Shown here piece after piece: positions 51,760-60,262 of a DNA stretch of 64,000 nt; the first letter of the stretch is position 1; every line of letters begins with the position of its first letter. The notes under the pieces were generated by a model, which searched no databases, was not told where the DNA came from, and was given only the letters and a program-made list of their open reading frames with translations. Both the position numbers and the translations under genes were made by a program. The stretch is taken from the NCBI RefSeq assembly GCF_000987955.1, contig NZ_LAZU01000018.1, forward strand, positions 62,001 to 126,000, given 5' to 3'. The DNA is from Paenibacillus sp. DMB20 (lineage in GTDB: Bacteria; Bacillota; Bacilli; Paenibacillales; Paenibacillaceae).

Positions 51760-51847
51760 TTTTTTTGGGAATTGAAACGAAACGGGGGAGGATGAGCCTG
51801 GAAAATCGGCAAATCCCTCCCGTTTTAAAATAAACGGAGGTTCAGCC

Positions 51848-52741
51848 ATGAAAACGCTTAAAAAAAGAATATCCGCTGCATTTGATGCTGCTGCCCGGAA
51901 TCATCGTCACGCTGATTTATGCCTATGGCCCCATGGCCGGCCTTGTGATGGCTTTCCAGCAATTCGAGCCGCTTTTCAGGTTTTTTCAACTCCGAGTTTG
52001 TCGGATTTGATAATTTTCGGTATGTGTTCGAACTGCCGGATTTTAAGCAGGTACTCTTAAATACGATTATTATCTCCATTTCCAAAATGGTGCTGTTCTT
52101 GCTCGTTCCCCTGATCCTGGCATTGCTGCTTAACGAGGTCGCCAGAAGATGGTTCTCGCGTTTCATACAATCCGCCATCTTCCTGCCGTTCTTTCTCTCC
52201 TGGACGGTTCTTGGCGGCGTGATCATCGAGCTGTTCTCCTTGAACGGGCCGGTCAACGGGCTGCTCGGCGCTTTGGGCATGGAGCCCGTCATGTTCATGC
52301 TGGATAATCAATGGTTCCGCGGGATCGTGATCGGGTCGGACGTCTGGAAAGGGATGGGTTATAACATGATCGTCATGCTTGCCGCCATTACGGGCATTAA
52401 CTCGACATTATACGAGGCGGCCGAGGTTGACGGTGCAGGAAGATGGAAGCAAATGCTCCATGTTACGCTTCCGGGGATGGCCCCCATTTTGATCCTGCTT
52501 GGCGTGTTAAGCCTCGGCGGAATCCTGAATGCAGGTTTCGAGCAAATCCTGATCATGTATAATCCAACGGTTTACGCGGGTGCGGACGTGATCGATACCT
52601 TCGTCTACCGGCTCGGAATGTTTAGCCAACAATTTGGACCAGCCGCCGCCGTCGGACTTTTTTAAATCCGTGATTTCGCTGGTTCTCGTGTCCGTGACCT
52701 ACTATGCGGCTTACAAATATAACAATTACCGGATCTTTTAG
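51848..52741 (+). CDS. Carbohydrate ABC permease, LplB-type (three frameshifts)
   Basis: Three single-base removals (A7 at 51860-51866, T6 at 51981-51986, T6 at 52658-52663) give a 296-aa six-helix permease: MKTLKKEYPLHLMLLPG, FNSEFVGFDNFRYVFEL, and the end VGLFKSVISLVLVS. The ATPase-contact loop EAAEVDGAGRWKQMLHVTLPGM is the classic EAA motif. CGGAGG precedes ATG 51848. It pairs with the following permease to import a carbohydrate. Confidence 0.9.
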
Positions 52742-52756
52742 GCTGGAGGTAGAAAG

Positions 52757-53644
52757 ATGCACAGACCAACAATCAGCAGAAGGCTTTTCGTGATAATGAA
52801 TACGCTGCTGCTCACCGCAATCACCCTGCTCGGCATCATCCCGTTCATCCACTTGCTCTCCATTTCGCTCAGCTCGAATACGGCCGCCATGGCCGGCGAG
52901 GTGAAGCTTTGGCCGGTCGGCTTTAATCTGGATGCCTATAGATACCTGGGCGAAAAGGTTGAATTTTTCCGCTCGCTGTGGGTGTCCGTTGAACGGGTGG
53001 TGCTGGGGACCGTCGTAAATATGTTTCTTGTGTTCATTACCGCATTCCCGCTTTCGAAATCCAACAGCCAGTTTAAGTACAGAACGCCGTATGTGTGGTT
53101 TTTTGCCATCACGATGTTTTTCGGCGGCGGGTTGATCCCCACCTATATTATCGTGAAGAATACGGGCTTGATCGATTCCATTTGGGCGCTGATTCTGCCC
53201 GGTGCGCTGAATGTATGGAACATGGTGCTGATGCTGAATTTTTTCAGAACCATTCCGAAGGAACTGGATGAAGCGGCAACGATTGACGGTGCGGGACACT
53301 GGAGGGTGTTATGGTCCATTTACCTGCCGGTATCCCTGCCGTCCATCGCAACCATTGGACTGTTTACCATCGTGGGACATTGGAATGCCTGGTTCGATGG
53401 AATCCTGTACTTGAATTCGCCCGAAAAATACCCGCTTCAAACCTATCTGTCCACCCTGATCATGTCAATTAATTCCCAGCTGACCTCCATTTCGATCGAG
53501 CAGATCAAGGCAATGGAAAACCTGAGCGAGAAAACGCTGCGCACGGCCCAAATTTTCATGGGTGCGCTGCCGATTATGGTGGTTTATCCATTCCTGCAAA
53601 AATACTTCGTCAAAGGGATGACCGTAGGGAGCGTCAAGGAATAG
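52757..53644 (+). CDS. Carbohydrate ABC permease, LplC-type
   Basis: This intact 295-aa permease has six membrane segments. The EAA loop is DEAATIDGAGHWRVLWSIYLP, and the C-terminus YPFLQKYFVKGMTVGSVKE is diagnostic of this family. It lies 15 bases after the first permease. Glycoside hydrolases often follow such genes, but here the accessory region begins instead. Confidence 0.93.
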   Translation: MHRPTISRRLFVIMNTLLLTAITLLGIIPFIHLLSISLSSNTAAMAGEVKLWPVGFNLDAYRYLGEKVEFFRSLWVSVERVVLGTVVNMFLVFITAFPLSKSNSQFKYRTPYVWFFAITMFFGGGLIPTYIIVKNTGLIDSIWALILPGALNVWNMVLMLNFFRTIPKELDEAATIDGAGHWRVLWSIYLPVSLPSIATIGLFTIVGHWNAWFDGILYLNSPEKYPLQTYLSTLIMSINSQLTSISIEQIKAMENLSEKTLRTAQIFMGALPIMVVYPFLQKYFVKGMTVGSVKE

Positions 53645-53819
53645 AGCGTATGGGAAAGAGGGATTGAAGTAAACCAGTGAATAGCTTGAAACATCGGGGC
53701 GTGCTTGCAGCGGAAAATCCACGACAGAGTTGCTTCTAAAATCTCTGCAGTAGTGCGCGCGCTTAACTCTTGCATGGGTGCGCGCCTATCCGTTATAATA
53801 ACGTTGAACGAGAGTTAGG

Positions 53820-53859
53820 CGCAGGATAAACGTTGTAGCTAACGCAGGCAATACGTTGT
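53820..53859. repeat. Two 17-base iterons upstream of the integrase
   Basis: CGCAGG-N4-ACGTTGT occurs at 53820-53836 and 53843-53859, 23 bases apart, with identical outer blocks and a variable centre. They could be arm-type recombinase sites or a regulator's operator. Confidence 0.5.
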
Positions 53860-53888
53860 CTTGACGCAATTTTAGTCTGAAGCAGTGT

Positions 53889-53927
53889 CGGGGTATGGCG
53901 CAGTCTGGTAGCGCGCACCCTTGGGGT
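53889..53927 (+). pseudogene. 5' half of a tRNA-Pro gene, probable attachment-site remnant
   Basis: CGGGGTATGGCGCAGTCTGG and the following GTAGCGCGC read as acceptor 5' strand and D-arm. CACCC then TTGGGGT gives the 5' anticodon stem and a loop with GGG anticodon. The matching GGGTG strand, T-arm and acceptor 3' strand are missing. The break in the anticodon loop beside an integrase gene fits recombination at a tRNA gene. Confidence 0.6.
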
Positions 53928-54081
53928 TTCCTCACGTAAAATATCCGCTATAAACCGCGCTATATCAACGTTTTTAACGATGGGCTTTCCGCACAATGTA
54001 ACGCATGTGTGCGCGCCTAAAAAGTCGAAGGGTTTGCGTCTCCTTATCGTATTCAATTTTACGAAAGGAGGCGTTTTTTAT

Positions 54082-55113
54082 TTGGACAATCGGATGGGCA
54101 AACGGTATAAAAACGGCCGCAATGAGAGAGGCGCGGATAAGTCGCTGGATGAGTTATTCGATATATTCTACGCGGCAAAAGTTGCGGAAGGGAGATCGCC
54201 CCGCACACTAGAATTATACAACGAGAGTTATCGTTATTTTTGTGCATACATGACTGAGGTAGACGTAGAGAGGACGATTACCGCAGTAACGCCGGATTTG
54301 CTCCGCAAGTACGTTGCATGGCTACTACATAGCAAACGCAAGTGGGACGGTCATCCGCACAAACATGAACGGGACATGACGGTCGGTCTTTCGCCGGTAA
54401 CGGTAAACACGAAAATGAAGACGTTAAAAACAATGTTCAACTTCTTGGAGGAAGAAGGAATTATTGATCGGAATCCTTCCGCGAGGATTAGAAAAGTCAA
54501 GGAACCAGAGAAGCAAATAACCATTATGAGCGTTGAAGAGATGAAGCAGCTGATGGCGGCACCTAATCAAAAGACATACGCCGGCTTTCGCGATTACGTC
54601 ATAATAAACGTACTCATCGATTCATTCTGCCGTATTAACGAAGTACTGTCGCTAAAAAGATCAGACGTGGATTTTGATCATGATTCAATTTACATTAATG
54701 AAATTGTGGCCAAATCGAGAAGGGGACGAACCGTTCCGCTTCAAAGACGGACGATGCGACTTATACAAGAATTGATAAAGGAATGCGAGGAGTTTGACTC
54801 GGAATACGTGTTTTTAACAAACTACGGCGGTCCTTTGCGTGATGATCGTTTTCGGGATCGTTTGAAGAATTACGCAGAAAAAGTCGGAATTAACATCCGG
54901 ATACACCCGCACCTATTTCGGCATACGTCGGCTACGCTGTTTTTGGAAAACGGCGGAACAGAGCGCTATCTGGCGGAGATTATGGGTCACTCTGATTTGC
55001 GTATGGTCTCACGTTATACTCATCTTTCACAAAAATCTATCAAAGAAAAGCATGATGAATTTTCGCCAATGAATAACGTCATCAGCAATCTTCAGAAAAA
55101 GCGTAAGCAGTAG
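54082..55113 (+). CDS. Tyrosine recombinase / integrase 1
   Basis: This 343-aa protein has an N-terminal SAM-like core-binding domain (SLDELFDIFYAAKVAEGRS) and a catalytic domain with Arg in SFCRINEVLSL, HLFRHTSATL (H-x-x-R), a His in MGHSDLRMV and the nucleophile Tyr in SRYTHLS. AAAGGAGG lies ten bases before TTG 54082; ATG 54094 is an alternative. It sits beside the tRNA-Pro fragment and presumably catalysed insertion there. The frame is intact. Confidence 0.92.
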   Translation: MDNRMGKRYKNGRNERGADKSLDELFDIFYAAKVAEGRSPRTLELYNESYRYFCAYMTEVDVERTITAVTPDLLRKYVAWLLHSKRKWDGHPHKHERDMTVGLSPVTVNTKMKTLKTMFNFLEEEGIIDRNPSARIRKVKEPEKQITIMSVEEMKQLMAAPNQKTYAGFRDYVIINVLIDSFCRINEVLSLKRSDVDFDHDSIYINEIVAKSRRGRTVPLQRRTMRLIQELIKECEEFDSEYVFLTNYGGPLRDDRFRDRLKNYAEKVGINIRIHPHLFRHTSATLFLENGGTERYLAEIMGHSDLRMVSRYTHLSQKSIKEKHDEFSPMNNVISNLQKKRKQ

Positions 55114-55199
55114 AAGTAGTGCCTTATCAGTGGCATTCATTCCGTTGGTTGGGCGCTATTTTACGCGAAATAAATCGTGTTTTTTCGTTAAATTACGCT

Positions 55200-55215
55200 T
55201 ATGGTACAATTTAGG
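55200..55215 (+). promoter_or_regulatory. Extended -10 promoter, island type, copy 1
   Basis: TATGGTACAATTTAGG contains TGG-TACAAT, an extended -10 box. Near-identical words occur at 56543 and 63685. It lies 24 bases before the 47-aa gene. Confidence 0.55.
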
Positions 55216-55238
55216 AAAAACGGAACGGAGGCGCAGCT

Positions 55239-55382
55239 ATGGAAGATCCGAATAAACTGGACGAGCCGGAACCGGTAGGGACGGCAGACACAATGACCGG
55301 CATATTTTTCGGAATAGTTATCGCGGCAGTCCTTTTGTACATCCTCTTCAACGGAATACCGGTTAGCATTAGGTTAGGTTAA
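55239..55382 (+). CDS. Small single-TM protein, unknown
   Basis: This 47-aa protein has a polar, acidic head (MEDPNKLDEPEPVG) and one membrane helix (IFFGIVIAAVLLYILF). CGGAGG precedes ATG 55239, with an extended -10 promoter before it and a strong terminator after it, so it is an independent transcription unit. I do not recognise a family. Small holin-like, toxin-like or accessory membrane peptides are all possible. Confidence 0.6.
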   Translation: MEDPNKLDEPEPVGTADTMTGIFFGIVIAAVLLYILFNGIPVSIRLG

Positions 55383-55384
55383 AT

Positions 55385-55435
55385 AAAAGCGCTCGATCAG
55401 CGGATATCATCCCGTTAGATCGAGCGCTTTTTTTA
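55385..55435 (+). terminator. Terminator after the 47-aa gene
   Basis: A 13-bp arm AAAAGCGCTCGAT pairs with ATCGAGCGCTTTT across a ~21-base loop, with a T run. Confidence 0.88.
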
Positions 55436-55456
55436 CGTTGCTTTAGCGAATCTGAG
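55424..55456. repeat. Dispersed 33-bp repeat, copy 1
   Basis: GCGCTTTTTTTACGTTGCTT followed by TAGCGAATCTGAG recurs at 62303-62334 with two differences. Confidence 0.65.
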
Positions 55457-55564
55457 CCGCGTTTAGCGAGTGATATTACGTGAATTTCATCGTTCACTGC
55501 GTATATTTGTTCGTATTTTTTTCGTATTTAGTATAATATTAGAAAAAACATAAGGAGATTTTAG

Positions 55565-56481
55565 ATGCTGAGACACAGAAGAACAACACAAATAACTAGC
55601 AGGCATTGGCGGAACGTTTTAGAGGAATTCCTTAGATTTAAGCTACTCAATGGCATTAGTGAAAGTACACATGACGACTATGTTCGCTCAGTCGAATTAC
55701 TTTTTAAAAGGTATCCAGATGCTTGGGAATCTTATTTTAAGTTGGAGGAAGCCGTCCAAGACCACCTTAGGCAGAAAGATATTGCTCCCGCCACGTTTAA
55801 TAGTCGATTAACTTATTTGAGGACATTTTTTAATTGGTGTGTTGAAAAAGGGTATCTCAAAAAGAATCCACTTGCTAAGATTAAAAAAACGAAAAAGAAG
55901 GGTCTCGTATCGTTGCAATCAGCATAGAAACACTCCAAGAACTTCTGAAAGTACCAGATCAGAATACATTTACAGGAATGCGAGATTATACGTTAATTCT
56001 TCTGACTTTGGATACTGGTATACGGCCTTCAGAGGCACTTGCACTACGACCTAACGACTTTAATCTAATTTCTGGATGGTTACGAATACCAGATGGCGCA
56101 GCAAAGACACGAGTTTCACGTACATTAAACATATCCCCTGTTACAGTAGATGCGTTGAAGCGATTTATAAGGATGCGTCCACGATCATGGGCAAATAAAG
56201 TCCCTGTATTCAGTACAGAGTCAGGAAATAAATTAAATCGTCATACATGGGGTGATCGTCTTGAACGTCACAGTAAAAAAGTTGGCGTTCACATCACACC
56301 TTACGCCCTACGACACGCTTTCGCGCTTGAATTTATACGCGGCGGTGCCTCTGCCTTTAGTCTTCAAAAAACCCTCGGTCATGTGGATATTACAATGACT
56401 AAGCGATACGTAGCACTGGCAGATGAGGATCTTAAGGCAGACCACGTAAAAGCAAGCCCGCTAAACAAGTTAATAGAGTAA
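55565..56481 (+). CDS. Tyrosine recombinase / integrase 2 (frame break near 55,883-55,896)
   Basis: The core-binding domain (FLRFKLLNGISESTHDDYVRSVE) and the catalytic domain (TGIRPSEALAL, YALRHAFALEFI, LGHVDITMTKRYVAL with Tyr nucleophile) lie in different frames. They join by removing one A from each of two runs (55883-55889, 55892-55896) or by adding one base, giving 304-305 aa. AAGGAGA precedes ATG 55565. Its lower GC and distinct sequence show it is not a recent copy of integrase 1. It may be a real pseudogene, unlike the other single-base breaks. Confidence 0.85.
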
Positions 56482-56487
56482 ACCAAG

Positions 56488-56520
56488 GACCGCTAATTAC
56501 TTAACGATTAGCGGTCTTAA
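56488..56520 (+). terminator. Hairpin after integrase 2
   Basis: GACCGCTAAT (56488-56497) pairs perfectly with ATTAGCGGTC (56507-56516), but only a short TT tail follows. Confidence 0.6.
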
Positions 56521-56542
56521 AATACGGACAATTTTTGCGGAG

Positions 56543-56558
56543 TATGGTAAAATTTCGG
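56543..56558 (+). promoter_or_regulatory. Extended -10 promoter, island type, copy 2
   Basis: TATGGTAAAATTTCGG, extended -10 TGG-TAAAAT, lies 34 bases before the 64-aa gene. Confidence 0.55.
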
Positions 56559-56591
56559 TTAAGAACGTGAAAAAGCGCGAGGTGAAACGAA

Positions 56592-56786
56592 ATGAGTCGT
56601 TTTATGAAGACGTTATCCTCCGATATCCACCTCTACACCGCGAAATTGGATCGGTCGCCTATCGTTGTTTTCGTAGGTGGCGAGTTGATTGGCGCCGGGA
56701 GAATCGAAGAAATAACGGAGAATAGCGTCAAGATCGGGGACAAGCGTTATCTTCGCGTGAGTTGTACGTTTAAATATGCGAGTTGA
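56592..56786 (+). CDS. Small basic beta-rich protein, unknown
   Basis: This 64-aa protein has strands IVVFVGGELIGAGRIEEIT and SVKIGDKRYLRVSCTFKYA, suggesting an SH3/Sm-like small barrel. GAGGTG precedes ATG 56592. It lies 17 bases before the Abi_alpha gene in the same direction and probably shares its promoter, so it may be a partner. No family is recognised. Confidence 0.6.
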   Translation: MSRFMKTLSSDIHLYTAKLDRSPIVVFVGGELIGAGRIEEITENSVKIGDKRYLRVSCTFKYAS

Positions 56787-56803
56787 CAGGGAGTGGATTT
56801 AGA

Positions 56804-57587
56804 ATGTCAAATTTTCTCGATGATTTAAGCAAGAGCATAAAGGTTCCAGCGGAAATAACTCAAGCGTCATTAGAGCCCACAGCAAAGCAAATTGGAGAAG
56901 GCTTTGGGAACCTTTTCTATTTAGTGTTCTCTCCTCTCCTTAAAGCTAAAATAAAAAAAGGAAACCGAGATAAAGATTTTCAAAGAAAATATTGAAAAAG
57001 AGTTGGCTAAGGTTCCCTCGTGTGATGTGATTGAGCCTGAATTGAACATCGCAGGCCCAGCACTTGAGGCAGCAAAGTATTACATTGAACACGAGGAATT
57101 GAGAAAAATGTTCGCAAAATTAATCGCGGCTTCCATGAATAAGGGCCATATAGAAGTCGCGCATCCTTCCTTTGTTGAAGTCATTAAGCAATTATCTCCC
57201 TTAGACGCAAGAACTTTACATTTTCTATCGAACAACAGGAATAGTATAGGTTGCGGGTCGATCGTACTCAACGTACTTGATGGTCAGGGAGGGCACGTAC
57301 CTATAGTACATAATTTCTTCCCTCTTCCTGGGTTAAATAAAGATAATTACTTAAGTTATTCTGCTTCAATTGATAACTTGGTAAGACTGGGTCTAATTTA
57401 TATAGATATCAATCGTAGCTTTAATAATAATCTGTTCTATCGCTCACTTGAAGAACACCAGTTAGTAAGAGACCTGCGTGTAATGTACTCTTCCCAACCA
57501 AGCGGCGCAGCTACAAGGGTTGAGGTGAGGAAGTCAGCCTGGGAAATTACACAATTTGGTCAGAATTTCTGTAGTTGCTGCTTATAG
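56804..57587 (+). CDS. Abi_alpha / DUF4393 family protein (frameshift in A7 run)
   Basis: Removing one A from 56953-56959 joins SPLLKAKIKKE to TEIKIFKENIEKELAKVP and gives 260 aa. LEPTAKQIGEGFGNLFYLVFSPL near residues 25-50, then GPALEAAKYYIEHEELRKMF and HPSFVEVIKQLSPLDA, match the DUF4393 family as I recall it (also called Abi_alpha, linked to abortive infection). The first part may associate with the membrane. It follows the 64-aa gene closely. A role in phage exclusion is inferred from family name and location only. Confidence 0.72.
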
Positions 57588-57605
57588 TTACAAGCCAGTC
57601 TGGAC

Positions 57606-58466
57606 CTAAACAATAAACTCCGTAAACACCGGACTCCGCAGCATCCCTGACCGCGTCCAATTCCGCATTTTCACGCGCGCACGAATCCGCGGCTCAACAT
57701 ACACAAAATTACGGTCCTCGCCGGTAATTAACGGCTTAACAACGTTATAAAACGCCTTTTTATGCGTAGGATTCGCGCCTAGCTCGATTATACCGGCTGG
57801 GCGTATTTTTGCGTTGTCGTAAATGCCCGCCAGCCATCCGAACTCCTTTTTACGGTAGCCGGTAATAAATACGTCCGCGTACGACCAGTTAATCACCTTG
57901 CGCCAGGCATCCGATCGGCGGCCCGTCTCATACGCGCTATTTTTCCGCTTGCCGACAACGCCTTCCATGCCGCACGCTTGTATCTGCGTAAATAACGCTT
58001 CGCCAGCGCCATTGATAAACGGTACAATGCCGAAGCTAGCGGACGTCAACGGGATCTGCGCGAGTATTTCTTTGCGTTCCATTAGCGGCAGCCGCCGCAG
58101 GTCTTTACCGTTATATTGCAGCACGTCAAAAATGACGAACGTGGCCGGTTGAGTAACGGACAATGCCGCAATCTTATCCGCCTTCTTCGCCTGAAATCGC
58201 GCCATAACTGACTCAAAGTCGGACGTGCCGGTCGCCGGATCGACGCATGCGATTTCGCCGTCGAGTACGATGTCATGCGGGAACAGAACGCCCGCGATCT
58301 CCGGGTATTGGCGCGTACAGTCGTTGTTATGGCGCGTGTATAGGCGGACGATGCCGTTTTGTTGAGAGAAGATCAAACGATGACCGTCGATTTTAGGTTC
58401 GAATATATAGCGCGAGTCCGAAAACGGGGATTGCGCTGTTGCGAGTAACATCGGATCGATGAACAT
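57606..58466 (-). CDS. Phage-type ATP-dependent DNA ligase (LigB/YoqV-like)
   Basis: This 286-aa protein has the adenylation site K25 in FEPKIDGHRL (motif I, K-x-D-G). Motif III VIFDVLQYNG, motif IIIa/IV EGVVGKRKNSAYE and motif V (WRKVINW) follow, then an OB-fold end (FVYVEPRIRARVKMRNWTRSG). It seals nicks using ATP, unlike the NAD-dependent LigA. The size and single-domain build match SPbeta YoqV and short LigD-type ligases. No Ku gene is nearby. It faces the Abi_alpha gene. AGAGGTG precedes its start. Confidence 0.9.
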   Translation of the reverse strand: MFIDPMLLATAQSPFSDSRYIFEPKIDGHRLIFSQQNGIVRLYTRHNNDCTRQYPEIAGVLFPHDIVLDGEIACVDPATGTSDFESVMARFQAKKADKIAALSVTQPATFVIFDVLQYNGKDLRRLPLMERKEILAQIPLTSASFGIVPFINGAGEALFTQIQACGMEGVVGKRKNSAYETGRRSDAWRKVINWSYADVFITGYRKKEFGWLAGIYDNAKIRPAGIIELGANPTHKKAFYNVVKPLITGEDRNFVYVEPRIRARVKMRNWTRSGMLRSPVFTEFIV

Positions 58467-58597
58467 AAAAACACCTCTATACCGATTATAGCGCTAGGCT
58501 ATGCGGGATAGAGGCGGTATATGTTGGTAGCTTTAACGCCAACTATTTACACGGACCAGGGCTGCGAGGCTAGCAACATTGGCGACATGGTGCGACG

Positions 58598-58633
58598 AAA
58601 AGACCACCGAGGCTTGAGCCAGAGTGGTCTTTT
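58598..58633 (-). terminator. Terminator of the secreted FN3 protein gene
   Basis: AAAAGACCAC (58598-58607) pairs with GTGGTCTTTT (58624-58633); read leftward it ends in T residues. Confidence 0.85.
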
Positions 58634-58653
58634 CCAATGAATTAATCAAGCTT

Positions 58654-59702
58654 TTATTGTTTGGAAGTAGAGGCAGCCGAGTATTCATTCACTTCAAAAG
58701 TTAAAATCTTATCAAATAGAACGAAATCAGTTCGCTTACTGAAGGGGCCCTTATTATTACTGTGTTTATTGATAGCATATTTTGATGGACCTGTTCCTGC
58801 ATCTTTTGAATCGTACCAGTTGATAAAGGCGTTCACTTCACTCATCGGGAGATCATATTCTTTTTCAATACCGTCAATCAATGTAACAACCAAAATTGCA
58901 CGATTACCTGTCGGTTCTGGCTCAGGCTTTGGTTGAGTAGCTGCTTGTGGTGTTGCGGCTACTTCATTTGAATAACCAGATTCTACTCCATTAATAACTG
59001 AACCTACGACAAAATAGTAAGTGGTACCATTCGTAAGGCCTCGAATTTCGAATTTACCGTATACGTCTTTAGTCACAGTGGCTTTTTGGGTGTAATTACC
59101 TGATTCAGTTCCGTACTTAACAATATAGCTTTCTGCGTTCTTCACTTGATCCCAATTCAGAGTTACTTGGCTATCTCCTGAGGAAGCATTGAGCTTTAGT
59201 GGAGCATTAGGTTCAACTAAATATCCAGAATCATCAATATCAATAGCATCTAATCTTGGCCCATAACCATTTTTTAGACACTATTTCCACAGTATGATAA
59301 CCAAAATCTAAATTTGTTTTTTCATACTCAAGAGGTTGATAAGTAACACCGCTAGTTCTTTGACTAAACGATTCACTTACCCCATCTATCGTAATTACTA
59401 ATTGTGTTGAATGTGAAGGGTGACCCACTCCTATGTATCTGATTTTGGAACCAACAAACCCGAATTTTATTTTAGTCCCACTATAAGTTTGTGTATAACG
59501 CATTGATCCTTGATAAAATGAAGAATTGATTTGGGTATTCCAGTCCCCAATGTATTCAATTGCTTTATTGGAATCGTCATATCTTTTCCAACCTTCTTCT
59601 GGACTGGTTAAGGGCTGTCCAATGCTTGCTGCATAAATATTACTGGTGAAGCTAAGAACCAAGAATAGTGACAATAAAACAGACATAAAAAAACTTCTTC
59701 AT
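58654..59702 (-). CDS. Secreted protein with beta-sandwich, FN3 and C-terminal domains (two frameshifts)
   Basis: Removing one base from each of the runs 59687-59693 and 59270-59275 gives 348 aa. There is a signal peptide (MKKFFMSVLLSLFLVLSF...), then a ~125-aa beta-sandwich (GSMRYTQTYSGTKIKFGFVG, a carbohydrate-binding look). A fibronectin type III domain follows (ESYIVKYGTESGNYTQKATV...GLTNGTTYYFVV). A Pro/Glu linker leads to a C-terminal domain with EVNAFINWYDS and NKGPFSKRTDFVLFDKI, which recurs in phage or surface proteins of Paenibacillus as I recall. GGGAG lies before ATG 59702. Confidence 0.75.
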
Positions 59703-59821
59703 ATGTACATCTCCCTTAAATTGAGTTTCCAAAAACATAATACGAATTAAACTAAGTGCTGTCTAAACAATAATGTCTATATATGCAAATTTATATTGAA
59801 TTAAGGAGGGAATTTTTCACA

Positions 59822-59851
59822 TTGATAAAAGAACAATTGTTCGCATATAAT
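59822..59851 (+). promoter_or_regulatory. SOS promoter with LexA boxes
   Basis: -35 TTGATA (59822-59827), 18 bases, -10 TATAAT (59846-59851). The spacer holds GAACAATTGTTC (59831-59842), a perfect Gram-positive LexA core. A weaker half-matching box, AAACAAACGTTC, follows the -10 region. Confidence 0.82.
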
Positions 59852-59884
59852 ACAAACAAACGTTCCCATTGAGGTGGAGTGATT

Positions 59885-60262
59885 ATGTTTGGATTAAATC
59901 CGAATGAAACAAAACTGGTGAAGGACTACACCTTATTGCCCCTATTGCTTGATGTGTTAGAGCGCGATCGGGAGGTCCTTTGCAGGGCAGACTTAAGGAC
60001 GACAGAGCTGACCAGTGTTATAATCGATCAATTGCAGGCAGCTGCTTTGAGTGATTTGGCACAAGTACGTCGTGATATGCGTGATCGGGGATTGAAAGTT
60101 TATGAAGATCGAAGGACGAAGCTCGGAATTGAGGTTGAATTTTTATGTAGGGGGTACCGCCATAAGCTGTCAATGCTATGGGGACTGATCGAGGCAGAAA
60201 TCGAACAGAGGTCCTACACATATTTGGGACTACGAATTGAAGACAAGGGGTGTTTATCATGA
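59885..60262 (+). CDS. SOS-cassette protein of unknown function
   Basis: This 125-aa protein is mostly helical (LPLLLDVLERDREVLCRADL, DLAQVRRDMRDRGLKVYEDR). GAGGTGGA (59871-59878) supports ATG 59885 rather than GTG 59879. It is the first gene behind a LexA-controlled promoter and overlaps the polymerase start by four bases, so it should be made together with the polymerase after DNA damage. It has no motif I recognise. A polymerase accessory role is a guess from position. Confidence 0.72.
   Translation: MFGLNPNETKLVKDYTLLPLLLDVLERDREVLCRADLRTTELTSVIIDQLQAAALSDLAQVRRDMRDRGLKVYEDRRTKLGIEVEFLCRGYRHKLSMLWGLIEAEIEQRSYTYLGLRIEDKGCLS

Larger units (their letters stand above)
53645..54081. other. 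Left junction of the accessory region
   Basis: This 437-bp gene-free stretch holds a promoter-like TTGCAT-18-TATAAT (53770-53799) and two 17-base direct repeats (53820-53836, 53843-53859). It also holds a tRNA-Pro 5' fragment (53889-53927) and the word GTGCGCGCCTA twice (53779-53789, 54009-54019). These suit an integrase control and attachment region. Confidence 0.5.
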
